A DNA stretch of 62,000 nt from Diphasiastrum complanatum (GCA_029204225.1 CM055094.1:16910394-16972393), one strand, 5' to 3'. Positions 21,701-29,559 are shown, counted from the stretch's first letter. Translations and numbers: made by a program. The notes: generated from the sequence alone by a model not told the origin.

Positions 21701-23337
21701 AGAGCAATGGAGAGCAATGCTTAGCCAAACTGTAAAAATGGAATACACAATGAGCATCTAAGTACTCTACCTGGATGTGGCCAAATGCCACCAAACCCTA
21801 ACTAAATGTAGGGCACCCCCAAAAGTCAAGATAGGGCCCCTAAACAAAATTAGACCCCTAAGGACCCACGAGTCAGTACATGACCAAAATTGGGTCCAAC
21901 TGAACTTAAGACAAACTTAAGATGGCCTAAATAACTAAATACCCATGGTTACACAAATCTCGACCTTTTGGGTCAAAGTAACCTATGGATTAACTTTAGC
22001 ATAGTCATTTATTTCTAACACCCTCCTTAAATGACAATGCAAAAACTGAAATCTTCACTATGTAACAAAACCAACACGTGGTATCAAATTTAAAGCTTTG
22101 CATAAAGCTTCAAATCTGACTCTAGGCAATAGCTTAGTGAAGAGGTCCGCAATATTATCCTCCGTAGGACAATATTCAAGTAAAATGTCGCCATCATGAA
22201 GTCTCTCCCGGACAAAGTGATAAGAGGCCTCCAAGAAATGAACTGGAGCTGATTTTTTGTGCACATTTTTACCGCTACTTGGAGACTTCCTAGTTTCTGG
22301 TTTAGTTTTGGTAGCTACTTCAGCCACAATGTTCATAAATCACAATGTCCATAAGTCTTAAATGAACATGAATTAGAAATTTGTGACTGCTTCAGTAAAT
22401 TTTATGCAAAAAGAAAAGGACGTGGAGCTTATGATCCAAAAGAATGTTTTTAATCTATCTAGATTTTATGCATCACACACTCCTGTATACATGCAACAAA
22501 TCTGTATCTCATTCAGGCTTTTGTACTTCATTCTTTTCAGATTATCTTCTACAGGAGTTAGTCTTTTTGTGATAGTGTTTACGTATTTGGGTGTTGCATT
22601 ATTCATTTAAAGTGCTGATAAGTTCTGTCATACTTGGCTTTTGTCAGGAGGGCACTCACAACACTCACTTTTGCTTACCTCAGGTAAAGTACATTCTCTG
22701 ATTATCCTGGATATGCATTTTGAACTGTGCATGTTTTTGAGTAATGCTGTGGGGAAAGAATGACAGGTTTTCTTTTTCGGACACTTGCTTTGTAATGTAA
22801 GAGACTGTTTCTTTTATCCTTGAAATCAACATTGATAATAGATATGATATTTTTTTCATTTTGCATATGTAGAGTTTGGAAGCAGTTAAAAGACTTTGTC
22901 CAAAGAAGGCATTCTTTGTGGGTATGACTCATGAATTTGACCATGAACTGGTCAATGAGGAACTTGGAAGGTGGTCGGAAAGGTAATCTGTCTTTGGCAT
23001 TTCCATGATACAGAAATTCTATGTGTGTTGCCTCTTACACTCTGTGATTTTGTGCACTTACTGCTGCTTGTGTTACATTCTGTGACTTTTTTAGGATTTT
23101 CAAGAAAGAGGCATCGTTCTTTTGTTAAATCATATGTAAAATTGCATGCTGAGGGATGAAATAGATAGCTTAAATTGCAGTGGGATCATGACTTTATCAT
23201 AACACTGTTGACCAACATTAATCTACGGACTGCTACAATTTTAGATACTGATTCAGAGCTCAAAATTTTAATTTTGTAGGGAAGGGATTGAAGTACAACT
23301 TGCTTATGATGGCTTACGGATACTCGTTGACTTGTGA
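2945..23337 (+). CDS. Gene A: PhnP-like metallo-beta-lactamase hydrolase, 8 exons, 5' incomplete
   Basis: Exons 2945-3080, 10038-10165, 10749-10896, 13619-13724, 20729-20787, 22648-22683, 22873-22982 and 23280-23337 splice in phase into 259 codons plus TGA. Metallo-beta-lactamase signatures appear in order: LTHEHADA (HxHxD; visible residues 48-55), MHGEDY (139-144), YISDVSR (159-165) and GMTHEFDH (221-228). The order and spacing match the plant homologue of bacterial PhnP (phosphoribosyl 1,2-cyclic phosphodiesterase), usually about 300 residues, so roughly 45 N-terminal residues with the GTGCS strand are missing upstream. All visible introns are GT-AG; sizes are 6957, 583, 2722, 7004, 1860, 189 and 297 bp. 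I see no frameshift or stop, so the gene looks intact. The physiological substrate in plants is not evident from sequence. Confidence 0.88.
3081..3924 (+). other. Intron DNA, no gene recognised
   Basis: Starts with the GTAAGT donor. There are no convincing coding frames. A run of 11 C residues near 3801-3811 lies just before the copia fragment begins. Confidence 0.5.
3925..5244 (+). mobile_element. Copia RT-RNase H fragment, one long open frame with a YVDE site
   Basis: One frame is open from 3925 to the stop at 5244 (about 440 codons, beginning inside a domain, so the ATG at 4111 is not a real start). It shows VLVDLPHGKKAIGSKWVYKI, QLDIKTTFLNGDL, ALYGLKQAPRMWY, LLYVDEF, YLGLEF, then RNase H words SDSDWGGDQDTRRSTSGH, SSSEAEYRA and NDSQSAIAIAQNP. 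The catalytic YVDD is YVDE, which should impair polymerisation. The frame ends at HIEIHYHF, where the LTR begins after a deletion. Gag, protease and integrase are absent, so it is non-functional despite the open frame. It lies in gene A's 7-kb intron. Confidence 0.9.
5233..5523 (+). repeat. 5'-truncated copia 3' LTR
   Basis: This stretch matches, in inverted orientation, the LTR at 21581-22020: the same AGTGGTTAACC-like and GGGCGCCCAG words, the same short CT run, and the same terminal TTTCCTACA. The 5' half of the LTR and the end of pol are deleted. At the junction the sequence TTAGGGGTC is common to both sides' expected contexts. Confidence 0.8.
5524..6091 (-). pseudogene. Unidentified proline-rich plus coiled-coil frame, broken
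   Basis: On the minus strand an open frame begins at 6091 or at the ATG at 6073 (MAPRKCGGGNSPRSPPR), with basic, proline- and serine-rich sequence. After frame changes near 5777 and 5715 it continues as a heptad-rich stretch: YELGWLRECQ, ESYLEVENGKIKAK, DLQVEILGLKTEL, then DKLKKEMDALMHE, ending where the copia LTR begins (5523). A Gag-like or other retrotransposon N-terminus is possible, but I cannot assign a family. At least two frame breaks make a functional protein unlikely. Confidence 0.4.
6092..6716. other. Region with recurring GCGATGGAG words, no gene recognised
   Basis: Short words such as TGCGATGGAG and CCATCGCTGGAGGCC recur between about 5950 and 6710, without a clear period. It joins the coiled-coil relic to the GA-rich end of the next LINE. 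Probably untranslated retroelement DNA; no family assigned. Confidence 0.35.
6717..6761. repeat. (GA)n microsatellite forming the LINE 3' tail
   Basis: About 22 GA units directly abut AAAGCTTTATTAATGTC, the reverse complement of the LINE 3' end. The other LINE 3' end, at 13264-13311, has the same arrangement. Confidence 0.95.
6717..8545 (-). mobile_element. LINE (non-LTR) ORF2 3' half with 3' UTR and CT-repeat tail
   Basis: The minus strand reads, in order: post-YADD RT with DANDVVLLSPTREGLQRQ and CSRWGLGVNIVKTK (8543-8202); REGFCFRKS-like thumb/linker with GLTSFDWASISRLQ (8151-7693); DFYRLHFLEID, FILGQLRVSSHHLEIE and a C-terminal cysteine motif CxLC...ETEEHFISICP (7672-7380); then a basic, D-rich tail. 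The 3' UTR ends GACATTAATAAAGCTTT followed by about 22 CT units (plus strand GA at 6717-6761). Stops and frame changes make it inactive; RT upstream of the catalytic motif is missing. Same family as 25.1-28.0 and 57.6-58.05 kb. Confidence 0.85.
8546..10037 (+). other. Intron DNA of gene A, nothing recognised
   Basis: Low-complexity AT-rich sequence with frames of 60 codons or fewer and no family resemblance. It ends with the acceptor TTGCAG before exon 10038. Confidence 0.5.
10038..10165 (+). CDS. Gene A exon carrying the HxHxD metal motif
   Basis: Acceptor GCAG (10034-10037), donor GTTCTT (10166). Forty-two codons plus two bases read LILTHEHADAILGLDDIRG, then VQPYNPFNMIEPMPVFLSR and HTMD. 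THEHAD with GLDD is the variant metal-binding motif typical of the PhnP branch of the metallo-beta-lactamase fold. Confidence 0.92.
10166..10748 (+). other. Short intron, nothing recognised
   Basis: 583 bp, GT-AG bounded (GTTCTT to TTCAG), T-rich, with no repeat or coding signal seen. Confidence 0.6.
10749..10896 (+). CDS. Gene A exon
   Basis: Acceptor TTCAG, donor GTTCGT at 10897. The first base completes a serine codon, then 49 codons read VEMKFPYLVQKSLKEGQ, EIRRVAQLQWHVIKSS and AGLQFISLP. KFPYLVxKxLKEGQExRRVAQLxW is a conserved block of the plant family. The next exon starts with the valine of the LPVMHG motif. Confidence 0.9.
11130..11900 (+). mobile_element. LINE reverse transcriptase fragment, strongly decayed
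   Basis: Frames 11149-11388 and 11348-11617 give VILYVGDVVFLCDTRCSLQ then INLDKTKLRLL, which resemble the LINE core LLYADDVVLL...L.VNL.KTK with YADD changed to YVGD. Downstream fragments of the LINE thumb follow in other frames. It differs in sequence from the CT-tailed LINE family, so it is probably a second family. Within gene A intron 3. Confidence 0.6.
11901..12727. other. AT-rich intron DNA with TACATA-type simple words, no gene
   Basis: Contains clustered words such as CATACTACATACTATAG (near 12255) and CATAGTACAATG. No coding frame of note and no boundary recognised. Confidence 0.5.
12740..12915 (-). pseudogene. Copia RNase H fragment
   Basis: The minus strand reads LVRLQGYVDVDWARDAED then RRSTTGYVFSLGSSDISW, the standard copia RNase H block (GYxDxDWAxDxxDRRSTTGY). 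It then decays into stops. Both ends are truncated; it sits beside a LINE 3' end. Confidence 0.8.
13060..13311 (+). mobile_element. LINE 3' UTR and CT tail, second copy
   Basis: The words TATGGAGACATTTTTTTCAT, ACGCTCCCAGA and AAGACATTAATAAAGCTTTC match the reverse complement of the LINE 3' end at 6761-6870. After AAAGCTTT the sequence is three TTTC units and about ten TC units, then a CA repeat. Only the 3' end is present, as in 5'-truncated LINE insertions. Confidence 0.8.
13281..13347. repeat. Compound (TTTC)(TC)n(CA)n microsatellite
   Basis: TTTC and TC units from 13281 to 13311 form the LINE tail; CA/CACC units follow to 13347. The purity of the TC run indicates recent change. Confidence 0.9.
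13619..13724 (+). CDS. Gene A exon with MHGED and SDVS motifs
   Basis: Acceptor GTGTAG, donor GTAAGA at 13725. It reads VMHGEDYVSLGFLFGKKS then KIAYISDVSRIPLEIEN. The histidine of MHGE and the aspartate of ISDVS are expected metal ligands of the fold. Codon phase agrees with both neighbours. Confidence 0.92.
13725..15030. other. Intron DNA of gene A with a 44-bp tandem duplication, no gene
   Basis: Starts with the GTAAGA donor. Apart from the tandem duplication at 14218-14305 I recognise nothing, although the words GGCTCTACGCTATGACACCA near 13861 faintly recall a reverse primer-binding site. Confidence 0.45.
14218..14305. repeat. Perfect 44-bp tandem duplication with a palindromic CCCTAA...TTAGGG core
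   Basis: The unit starting CGAATGTCTAAATGATAG occurs twice without a mismatch (14218-14261 and 14262-14305). Inside each, CCCTAACCCTCTAGAG is followed by ATTAGGG, an almost perfect inverted repeat whose ends resemble plant telomere units. Confidence 0.95.
15030..15393 (+). repeat. Copia 5' LTR, 5'-truncated
   Basis: The segment matches the 3' part of the LTR at 18586-19423 (ATTAGACAGAG, GAGTACGCAGTTGCATCC, ATTCATACATTG, TCTTCCAACA). It ends CCAACA at 15393, followed directly by the primer site. The left border is approximate. Confidence 0.7.
15394..15407 (+). promoter_or_regulatory. Copia primer-binding site (tRNA-iMet type)
   Basis: TGGTATCAAAGCAG begins immediately after the LTR terminal CA. 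It differs by one base from the usual TGGTATCAGAGC. Confidence 0.85.
15746..15957. mobile_element. hAT-like MITE with perfect 8-bp target duplication AGATACAC
   Basis: 212 bp interrupt the copia gag exactly. AGATACAC flanks both sides (15738-15745 and 15958-15965), and the uninterrupted word TCAGATACTCAGATTGGCC exists in the related gags at 1 and 42.8 kb. Ends are CATAGTTGCC and GCAACATTA, imperfect terminal inverted repeats. The interior is dominated by GGTTCGAACC-type palindromes. An 8-bp duplication is characteristic of hAT transposition. No coding capacity. Confidence 0.88.
17041..18560 (+). pseudogene. Copia RT and RNase H region, frameshifted
   Basis: Frames at 17065-17349, 17389-17691 and 17654-17866 carry successive RT blocks; an in-frame TAG splits QMDV from AYLNGDIEEDIYM. 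A frameshift follows VVLG, then the connection and RNase H appear with further stops, ending near VSTLKLS and TADIFTKA-like remnants. Part of the element at 15.0-19.4 kb. Confidence 0.85.
18586..19423 (+). repeat. Copia 3' LTR, 838 bp
   Basis: Starts TGTTGGATTATT after the polypurine tract and ends TTCTTCCAACA, giving the usual TG...CA termini with inverted TGTTGG/CCAACA ends. Confidence 0.85.
19424..20185 (+). other. Intron DNA including a second copia LTR-end fragment
   Basis: Between 19644 and 19776 the terminal part of the same LTR recurs (ATTCATACATTGAAGAAGG, TAGCATCTATTGAATG, TTCTTCCAAC) followed by GAGAATCAGAGCAGC, a damaged primer site. The remainder shows nothing recognisable. Confidence 0.6.
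20186..20579. mobile_element. Foldback MITE of the CATAGTYG family, long hairpin
   Basis: About 394 bp with ends CATAGTCGTAGC and GCAACTATGGTA, flanked by GTATGGAA (20178-20185) and CTATGGAA (20580-20587), an 8-bp duplication with one mismatch. The right end, read in reverse, begins CATAGTTGC like the MITE at 15746. Two long arms pair: CCATATAGTATTGGTACCC near 20276 with GGGTACCAATACTATATGG near 20470, extending through GTTAAAAACTGG and a CCTAAACTCAA/TTGAGTTTAGG inner part. No open frame. Confidence 0.85.
20729..20787 (+). CDS. Gene A exon
   Basis: Acceptor TTATAG, donor GTTGTG at 20788. A split valine codon then ISKQGAGPVDVLILDTLYK. ISKxGxGxxDxLxLDTLYK is conserved in the plant family. Only 59 bp, isolated between introns of 7004 and 1860 bp. 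Confidence 0.9.
20788..21580 (+). other. Intron DNA, nothing recognised
   Basis: GT donor at 20788; AT-rich with no repeat or frame of note up to the inverted copia LTR. Confidence 0.55.
21581..22020 (-). repeat. Copia 3' LTR, minus strand, 440 bp
   Basis: The minus strand starts TGTTAGAAATAAATGAC after the purine tract AAGGAGGG and ends TTTCCTACA. The same LTR family forms the truncated piece at 5233-5523. Confidence 0.85.
22035..22336 (-). pseudogene. Copia RNase H C-terminus
   Basis: The minus strand reads ASYHFVRERLHDGDILLEY, CPTEDNIADLFTKLLP and RFEALCKALNL, the classic copia C-terminus (ADxFTKxLP). It is joined upstream to unrelated lysine-rich sequence, so most of pol is deleted. It supplies the C-terminal part missing from the 3.9-kb fragment, whose LTR family it shares. 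Confidence 0.85.
22337..22647 (+). other. End of gene A intron 5, nothing recognised
   Basis: T-rich sequence leading to a pyrimidine-rich acceptor TTGTCAG. Confidence 0.5.
22648..22683 (+). CDS. Gene A micro-exon, 12 codons
   Basis: 36 bp between TTGTCAG and GTAAAG read EGTHNTHFCLPQ, matching the family block xGSHNTHLCLPQ immediately after DTLYK. It preserves phase, so the flanking exons would also splice in frame without it. Confidence 0.9.
22873..22982 (+). CDS. Gene A exon with the MTHEF motif
   Basis: Acceptor TATGTAG, donor GTAATC at 22983. It reads SLEAVKRLCPKKAFFVGMT, HEFDHELVNEELGRWSE. The histidine in GMTHEFDH is the expected last metal ligand. Confidence 0.93.
23280..23337 (+). 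CDS. Gene A terminal exon
   Basis: Acceptor TTTTGTAG; reads EGIEVQLAYDGLRILVDL then TGA (23335-23337). GIxVxLAxDGLRxxxDL is the conserved C-terminus of the plant protein, so the stop is the natural end. Confidence 0.93.
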
Positions 23338-23980
23338 TTTGGTCAGCACTGCTGCTTTGAAAAATTTCCTGCAAACAAATATTCTCTTGCACTCTACCTG
23401 GGTGGCAAATATCTTTTGGCATCTGGCCTGGATTATCCAGCATCAGTCTCGGGCGTTGTTGCAGCATAATATATGTTCAAATTACGTGAGCTTCATTATT
23501 GACACTGCAATTTTGGCATTCCCTTCCACACCAGAATACAAAAAATTCATGCTCTTGACAAAATTGACATATAGGCTTACATTCAATACATCTCATTCTT
23601 CCATTTGAAGCTTTAGTCTAGTTGTGTAGCTTTACATGACTAGACTAATGATCTGAATATGAATTTTAGCTAACATGCAATAGCATCTTCAATGAGCCTC
23701 TTTGGAGGATTGCAATTTGCATAAACAAGCTTATCCAAAATCCCTCTGCTGTTCATTTTTAGAAACCCTATTTTAGGTGTTTATGGGGGCGACCATATTA
23801 TGAATTGCAGCAACGGGACTATGCGACTAGCAGTATAAACAGGTTCACTCAGTTTTGCTGTTAATTTATGGGATAAAGCCATAACTTCGAGCTACATGGA
23901 CTTTTCATATTAACTCAGTATTTTTTTTATCTCTGTTCAGCAAAAACTCCAACCCCCACCTTAACGTTGAGGAAATGCCC

Positions 23981-24075
<95 letters not shown>

Positions 24076-25022
24076 GACAAAGCAAAAGATAAGCATGAAG
24101 TTCTGGGCTTCAATTGATCTACTTTTATCTAATTACTTGACATGATTTTGTAGCATTGTTCCAAGCGCTAGATAAAAATAATCATAAATTATTTAAGGGT
24201 GCAGATTGGAAGGTCAAAGAACATGATTGATTGGTGATAAAATAATAGAAGCATAAAAGAGACCATCTACGTTAGGTCACAATTGCACTAGTGACAAGTT
24301 CCAAGGAATAATCAGTTTCAGGACAAATATGAAGTTGCAGTGCAATGCAAAATCTGCTTCATCTGGTATGTTGTTGTGACTTGGAAGTTGCAATGCTAAC
24401 GTGCCCATTACAACGTATTGACACCTGATACTTGATTAAGGTAGTTGCCAGGCTCATAGGCAAAAGCCTTTGTATCACATTATTGGGAAAAATTTCAGGT
24501 AGGTGGTCCTTGATGAGCTAATTTTGTTAAAGATGCAAGGTGCTAAAAACTTACAAATATAGTGTCATGGTAAATGTTGCTTCCATCTCACATGAGTGAT
24601 GGCATTTGCTGGCCTCTTTCATGTCAAGGAGTTTCCCTTCATTGTAAAGATTAAATGTTTCCTTAAACTGCAAAGACAACTTTTTCAAGTTAATAGAATA
24701 TAAAGAGAGATCCACTTTTCCAACCTAGTACGGCTAACAAACTTTGAATTAAAAGATACTATTGGCATCATACATATCATTCCACAATGCTATATCTGGT
24801 TTGAGCAAATTGATCTGAACAACGTTAAATAAGACATGATTAAGCTTTGTTGGCTAGGTGCAGAACTTTGCCTCTAAAGACTGTGGGCTAGTAAACAATC
24901 TTAACTTGAAGCGGAACTCCTTGATATGACACAGGTCAACAAATCCCATCACATTTTTAAGAGGAACAAAGAGGTCAAGTTGGAGAGATAAGGATCCTAG
25001 TTATTATGTTTATGGAGAATGA

Positions 25023-25024
<2 letters not shown>
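23338..25024. other. Gene A 3' flank and intergenic DNA
   Basis: Contains the gene A 3' UTR (end not defined; no strong poly(A) signal chosen), the compound microsatellite at 23983-24075 and otherwise unrecognised AT-rich sequence. Confidence 0.5.
23983..24075. repeat. Compound (GT)n(CT)n(CA)n microsatellite
   Basis: GT units 23983-24030, CT units 24031-24054, CA units to 24075. The GT and CA runs are complementary in inverted order, so one strand can fold into a hairpin with the CT run as loop. Confidence 0.95.

Positions 25025-25080
<56 letters not shown>
25025..25080. repeat. (CT)28 microsatellite
   Basis: Pure CT run immediately upstream of the LINE-like sequence at 25.1 kb. The SLSLSL open frame across it is a shadow. 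Confidence 0.95.
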
Positions 25081-25086
<6 letters not shown>

Positions 25087-28000
25087 TATGGTTCCTCCTC
25101 GCGCCACTGTTGGTCGCCAAACCTCTCGCTCTCCTACCCGCTACCACCTCAACTCCCTCCCTCGTTGATTCATCACCCCCCTCTCACTGATCCCTCACCC
25201 CCCCTCGTTGATTCCCCACCCCTCGCTATGGTTCTACCCTCCCTCGTTGTTGGATATTCACCTTCCCTCGCTGCTGGATGGTCACCCTCCCTCGCTAACT
25301 ACCTATCTGCCACCCCCGATGATGGTTGCTCACCCTCCCTCGCTGAATGCCCACCTCTACTCTTTGTTGAAGGCCCACCCTCCCTCACTACAGTTCCGCC
25401 CCTCCCGTTCTATTGTCCAATGATGTGGTAGCGATGCCTGCTGACTTGTCACCACCCCCTGCCCCGCAGGCAGAGCAGCTTGCCTACGTGGCAGCAGCTG
25501 TCCAATCATGTCCGTTGATTCCACCATCTTCTGCCCATTTTGCTCCCGATTTGGCTTCTCTTCTGTCTTCTGGCCCTACTTTTCCCGCACCTATCGGTGC
25601 TCACTCTTCTTCTTTCCCGACAACACAATTTACAACGAATATCCCATATACGCTTTTCAAATCGACCGAACTTTTTTCCTCTTGGCAAATCAATTAAATC
25701 AAGGCACATTTTCAGTTTTTGTGGCATGAAATCTCATAGCTGAAAGGAACAGTTACCTCTCTGATCAATGAGAAAAACATATTGCAGTCCAAGATGGCAT
25801 CACTTGAACAATCCATCGGGATCAAGCAGGCTGCAGCTTCGGAATCCACCACCAATATGATACGGGAGCTAGAAACCAAGATTGAAAAGCAACAAGAAGA
25901 GGCCCTGTCTTGGGCATCTGTTTTGAAAAAGGGCACCAAACCAAGCGCCCCCATCTCCTCGGTTATCTCAGCCACCATCTCGGAAGAGAAATCTTGAGAC
26001 CAGAAAGCTCATAACATTAGAGTTCGCGGAATCCCGGATATACAAGATGCCAACGCTTTCTCGACACCACTCTCGGGCACAGGACAGAAGGGTTGGACAC
26101 CGCATGGAGGACTACTAGAGATGCAGCCACACTCATTATCCGTTTCACTTCCCTTGAGAGTCACCGAGATGATTTGCGGTGTAGAGCTAAGCTACGTGGT
26201 ACCACCATCTATATGGATGACGACCTCACATATATCCAGGTGGAGGAGAGGCGTAAGGCAGACGAGTCATTTATCGAGATGGACGAGTGCGCTTTCTTGA
26301 CAGCGCTCCTAGTAGCTCTCAGTGCTAGGGATTTGGGGTCCGCCGGTTCGGGAGTGCCTCGGGGCCCCATCCACACCCGCTCCCTGCTCATTCAAAGACT
26401 TTGTGACCTTGGTTTCTCCACATATATTGTTCTAGCAGTGATGGCTCTTTATGAGAAGGTCTTGGGATGTTTTTGACAGGGCAGTGGCCTATCTGATCAC
26501 ATTTGGAGCACCATTGGGGTGAAACAGAGATGTTCTCTTTCACTGATTCTCTTTGGACTGTACATTGATGAGTTAGAGCGAGTCATCTTACAGTGTGGCG
26601 GGGCTGGTTGTAGACTTGGCACTATTCTGATTGCTATTCTCCTCTATGCGGATGAGGTGGTACTAGTATCCCCGACCAAAGAGGGATTACAGAGGCAGCT
26701 GAATTGTTTACAGGGATTTTGTACTAGATAGGGATTGGGGGTGAACACTGCAAAGACCAAGGTTATGGTCTTCAATACTTCTCGAGCCTTCATGCAGCGC
26801 TAGGAGCTCATCTTGGATGGACAGGCCTTAGAGGTCGTTTCCTCTTATACTTATATGGGGATACTCTTTTCTGGTCCTACCTTCAGCATGCGACAAGCTG
26901 TATCCACCCGACTTGGGAAGGGGCACTCCTCTCTTGTTCAGCTTGAGCGGTTCTATGGATTTTCGTAGCGTTTCTCAAAAATGTACTTATTTATTTATTC
27001 ATTTTTATTTTATAATTTATGGGCAATATGGGTATCAAATTAATGCTCTAATTAAGGGCAATATATTTATATAGGTTGCCGAATGGTTTGGGTACAAGAA
27101 TGGTCCAGTTCAGGTGCATTAACTCCCAGATTTAGGGGTTAGGTCCTTTAAAATAAAAAATTAGAATGGCTTGTCGTGTTTAGAGGAGGATCTCTCTCTA
27201 AACATTCTGAGTCTGATGACGAGATCGACATTCCTACACGGCCGCCTAGGCCTCGTAGATAGCTTCTGTACATGGCCCAGGTTGGGGGCACTTTATTCCT
27301 GTTTCTAAGATTTCAGTGTGGCGGCATTGTCTAGCCCGGGTTGTGGGCATTCATACTTTTCTCTGCCAGCTTGCCATGTCTTTCTTTTACAGCTATTTAC
27401 AACTATTTCTTTATGTGTTTTACTTGGCCCGGGTTGTGGGCTTTGATGAGTCACTTAGTTCTGCCATGTTTAGATTTCCTGTTTTTTCACATTGTCCGCT
27501 CATGGACTAAGCTCCCAACACCAACTAGAGAGGTTTTGTTTTCGGAAGTTCATTTGGGATGCCCCGAGTAAGTGTCAACACCTTGATATTCTTGTTATTC
27601 CCACAACATTTTATACAGTAGAGACATGGTGTATAGGTCTCACTACATTTGATTGGGCTAGTATTTCATGCTTGCAAATCGTTATGCTATTACATATGAT
27701 ATGGGCTAAGCCCTTCGTCCCACATCGGATCATTTTGGCGGAGTTTGTAGTTTCACCTTTATAGCTTGACACTATCTTTCGATTTATCATGTTTATTAAG
27801 AGAGTCAGATTGTGTTCCTTGGATGAGCAGAGATACACACAGGCAACACTCACTTCATCTCATCAACTTCACAACCATGGTTTTAAATTATCATGGTTCT
27901 CTCAGACCTCTCGCTTGCTTACACATTTGGCATTTCTATCACAGATCTCCCATCGAGTACCCATGACTACATCAAACAATTTTTATACATAACATATCTT
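25081..28000 (+). mobile_element. LINE of the CT-tailed family, internally deleted
   Basis: A GC-richer 5' part (25081-25440) carries repeats of CACCCTCCCTCGCT. ORF1 remnants at 25780-26290 show a glutamate/lysine coiled coil (IRELETKIEKQQEEALSW), HNIRVRGIPDIQDA, then LRCRAKLRGTTIYMDDDLT and QVEERRKAD, as in plant L1-type ORF1. ORF2 then starts late: LLIQRLCDLGFSTYIVL, VKQRCSLSLILFGLYIDE and ILLYADEVVLVSPTKEGLQR (catalytic YADD now YADE). Thumb remnants GLTTFDWASISCLQI (27492-27764) match the copy at 6.7-8.5 kb. Endonuclease and early RT are deleted; 26.99-27.45 kb is mostly unrelated AT-rich sequence. Confidence 0.82.
25150..25430 (+). repeat. Imperfect minisatellite of CACCCTCCCTCGCT-type units
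   Basis: Units containing CCCTCCCTCGCTG recur many times at irregular spacing; two frames stay open and read as PPSL or SPSLA repeats. Best explained as a repeat in the LINE 5' region rather than a protein domain. Confidence 0.7.
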
Positions 28001-28383
28001 GATCGAGCATATTAGGTCCAATTAGAAAAAATCGACTATTATCGGACTCATTTTTTAAAGAGGGATTTGACTTAGTCATTCATGTTCTGATACAAATCAG
28101 ACTTTGAATAACTATTCTTATCAATAAAAAAACGATTTGTCACTATAGGCTTGGGTTGATTGGTCATAACTCCAATTGATGGGAGATTATTTTTCAGATT
28201 AAGCCTAAGAATGTAGGTAGGTGAGTGTTGAGGTTTAAGGCATGGTGGTTTGGGACACCATGGCTTATCGGAGATTAGAGTTTGCTTTATGGTGGTCTAT
28301 GGCTCCAGTGCATGGGAAAGAGGTGGAAGTACTTCTATGGGCGGTAATGTAGTGCTTGTCACCTGATTGTGTCTTAGCAATGA
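28001..28383. other. No gene recognised
   Basis: AT-rich sequence between the LINE and a minus-strand copia fragment; no clear LINE 3' tail at the junction. Confidence 0.5.
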
Positions 28384-29555
28384 ATGGATTCGACGATGGG
28401 GTTTCTAACACAACTCATACGTATCTATACCTCTAACATAGCGAAGAATACTCTTCGTAGCTTTTCAATGCGTCTCCCTAGGTGTAGCCATAAATTTACT
28501 TACAAGACTGACAACATAACTTATGTGAGGATGACTAGTGGTAAGATAAATGGGACAACCAACTAATTGATGAAATAGTGTAGCGTCAACTAGTTTACTC
28601 TTATTCTCATGAGATAATTTCTTATCAACCTCCATAGACGTAGAAACTAGCTTACTATCACACATTTTGAAATGCTCTCTCCTTCACATACTTTGTCTAC
28701 ATGAGTGCGATACATTCATGCCAGTGCCAAATTTCCACTCCCAAACAATAGTGCATCAATCCAAGATCAATCGTGTCAAAGTTGGAAGATAAATTCTTCT
28801 AGATTGCACTAATCAAACATTTATCATTACTTGTGATAATGAGGTCATCTACAAACAGCACGATCAGGTGATGCTAGAATCTCGCGCAAAATAGTAAAGA
28901 TTGAAATCAGAAAAAGTGCGTACCAAACCTCTAGATAGGAGATACTCATCAAAGTGGCTATGCCAAGCATGAGGTGCTTGCTTCAATCCATACAAGGCTT
29001 TCTTCAACTTACATACTTTGTGTTATGTGCCTCATGTCACAAAGCCATTTGGCTGCTACATATAAATTTTCTCTTCAAGTTTGTCGTTCAGAAAAGCGGA
29101 CTTTACAACCATTTGATGCAGATTCTATCCAAACAACGCCGCCAAGCAATTACCATGTGAAGTGTGTTCCATTTAGCCACAAGAGCGAATGTCTCCTCGC
29201 AGTGAATGCCCTTATTCTATGCATATCCATTTACCACAAGCCTCACTTTGTGTTTCACAAGAGTGCCTTCGGCATTGTACTTCGTCTTGTTTCCAATGAG
29301 TTTCTTACCATCTGGAAGATCCACTATCTCCCAAGTATCATGGCGTTTGATGGAATCTCCTCTTGCATTGCTTTTTGAAAATCTCTTGATCCTTGGGCTC
29401 CTCAAAGCAAGAGGACTCACTTGACTCAACAACGTGGCTCATAAGTGCTAGATTGACCATATATTTATTACGTCTTTTCTTCTCGCGTGTAGAGCGACAT
29501 AGCTCTATTCCTTGTTTACTAGATTTTGCTACCTCTTGTTTTGCACTCTCCAGCA
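28384..29555 (-). pseudogene. Copia reverse transcriptase region, decayed
   Basis: Minus-strand words in order: HDTWEIVDLPDGKKLIGNK (29432-29217), VKSAFLNDKLEEKIYV, LIVLFVDDLIITSNDK (FVDD for YVDD), then CDSKLVSTSMEVDKKL and LVGCPIYLTTSHPHISYVVS (28665-28465). Many stops and frameshifts. Integrase linker sequence rich in lysine and serine precedes it and abuts a LINE fragment near 29560. Confidence 0.8.
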
Positions 29556-29559
29556 ATCT

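Noticed and set aside
25006-25431. 141-codon frame with poly-SL and SPSL repeats
   Set aside because: A CT microsatellite and a pyrimidine minisatellite keep several frames open; no protein family fits.
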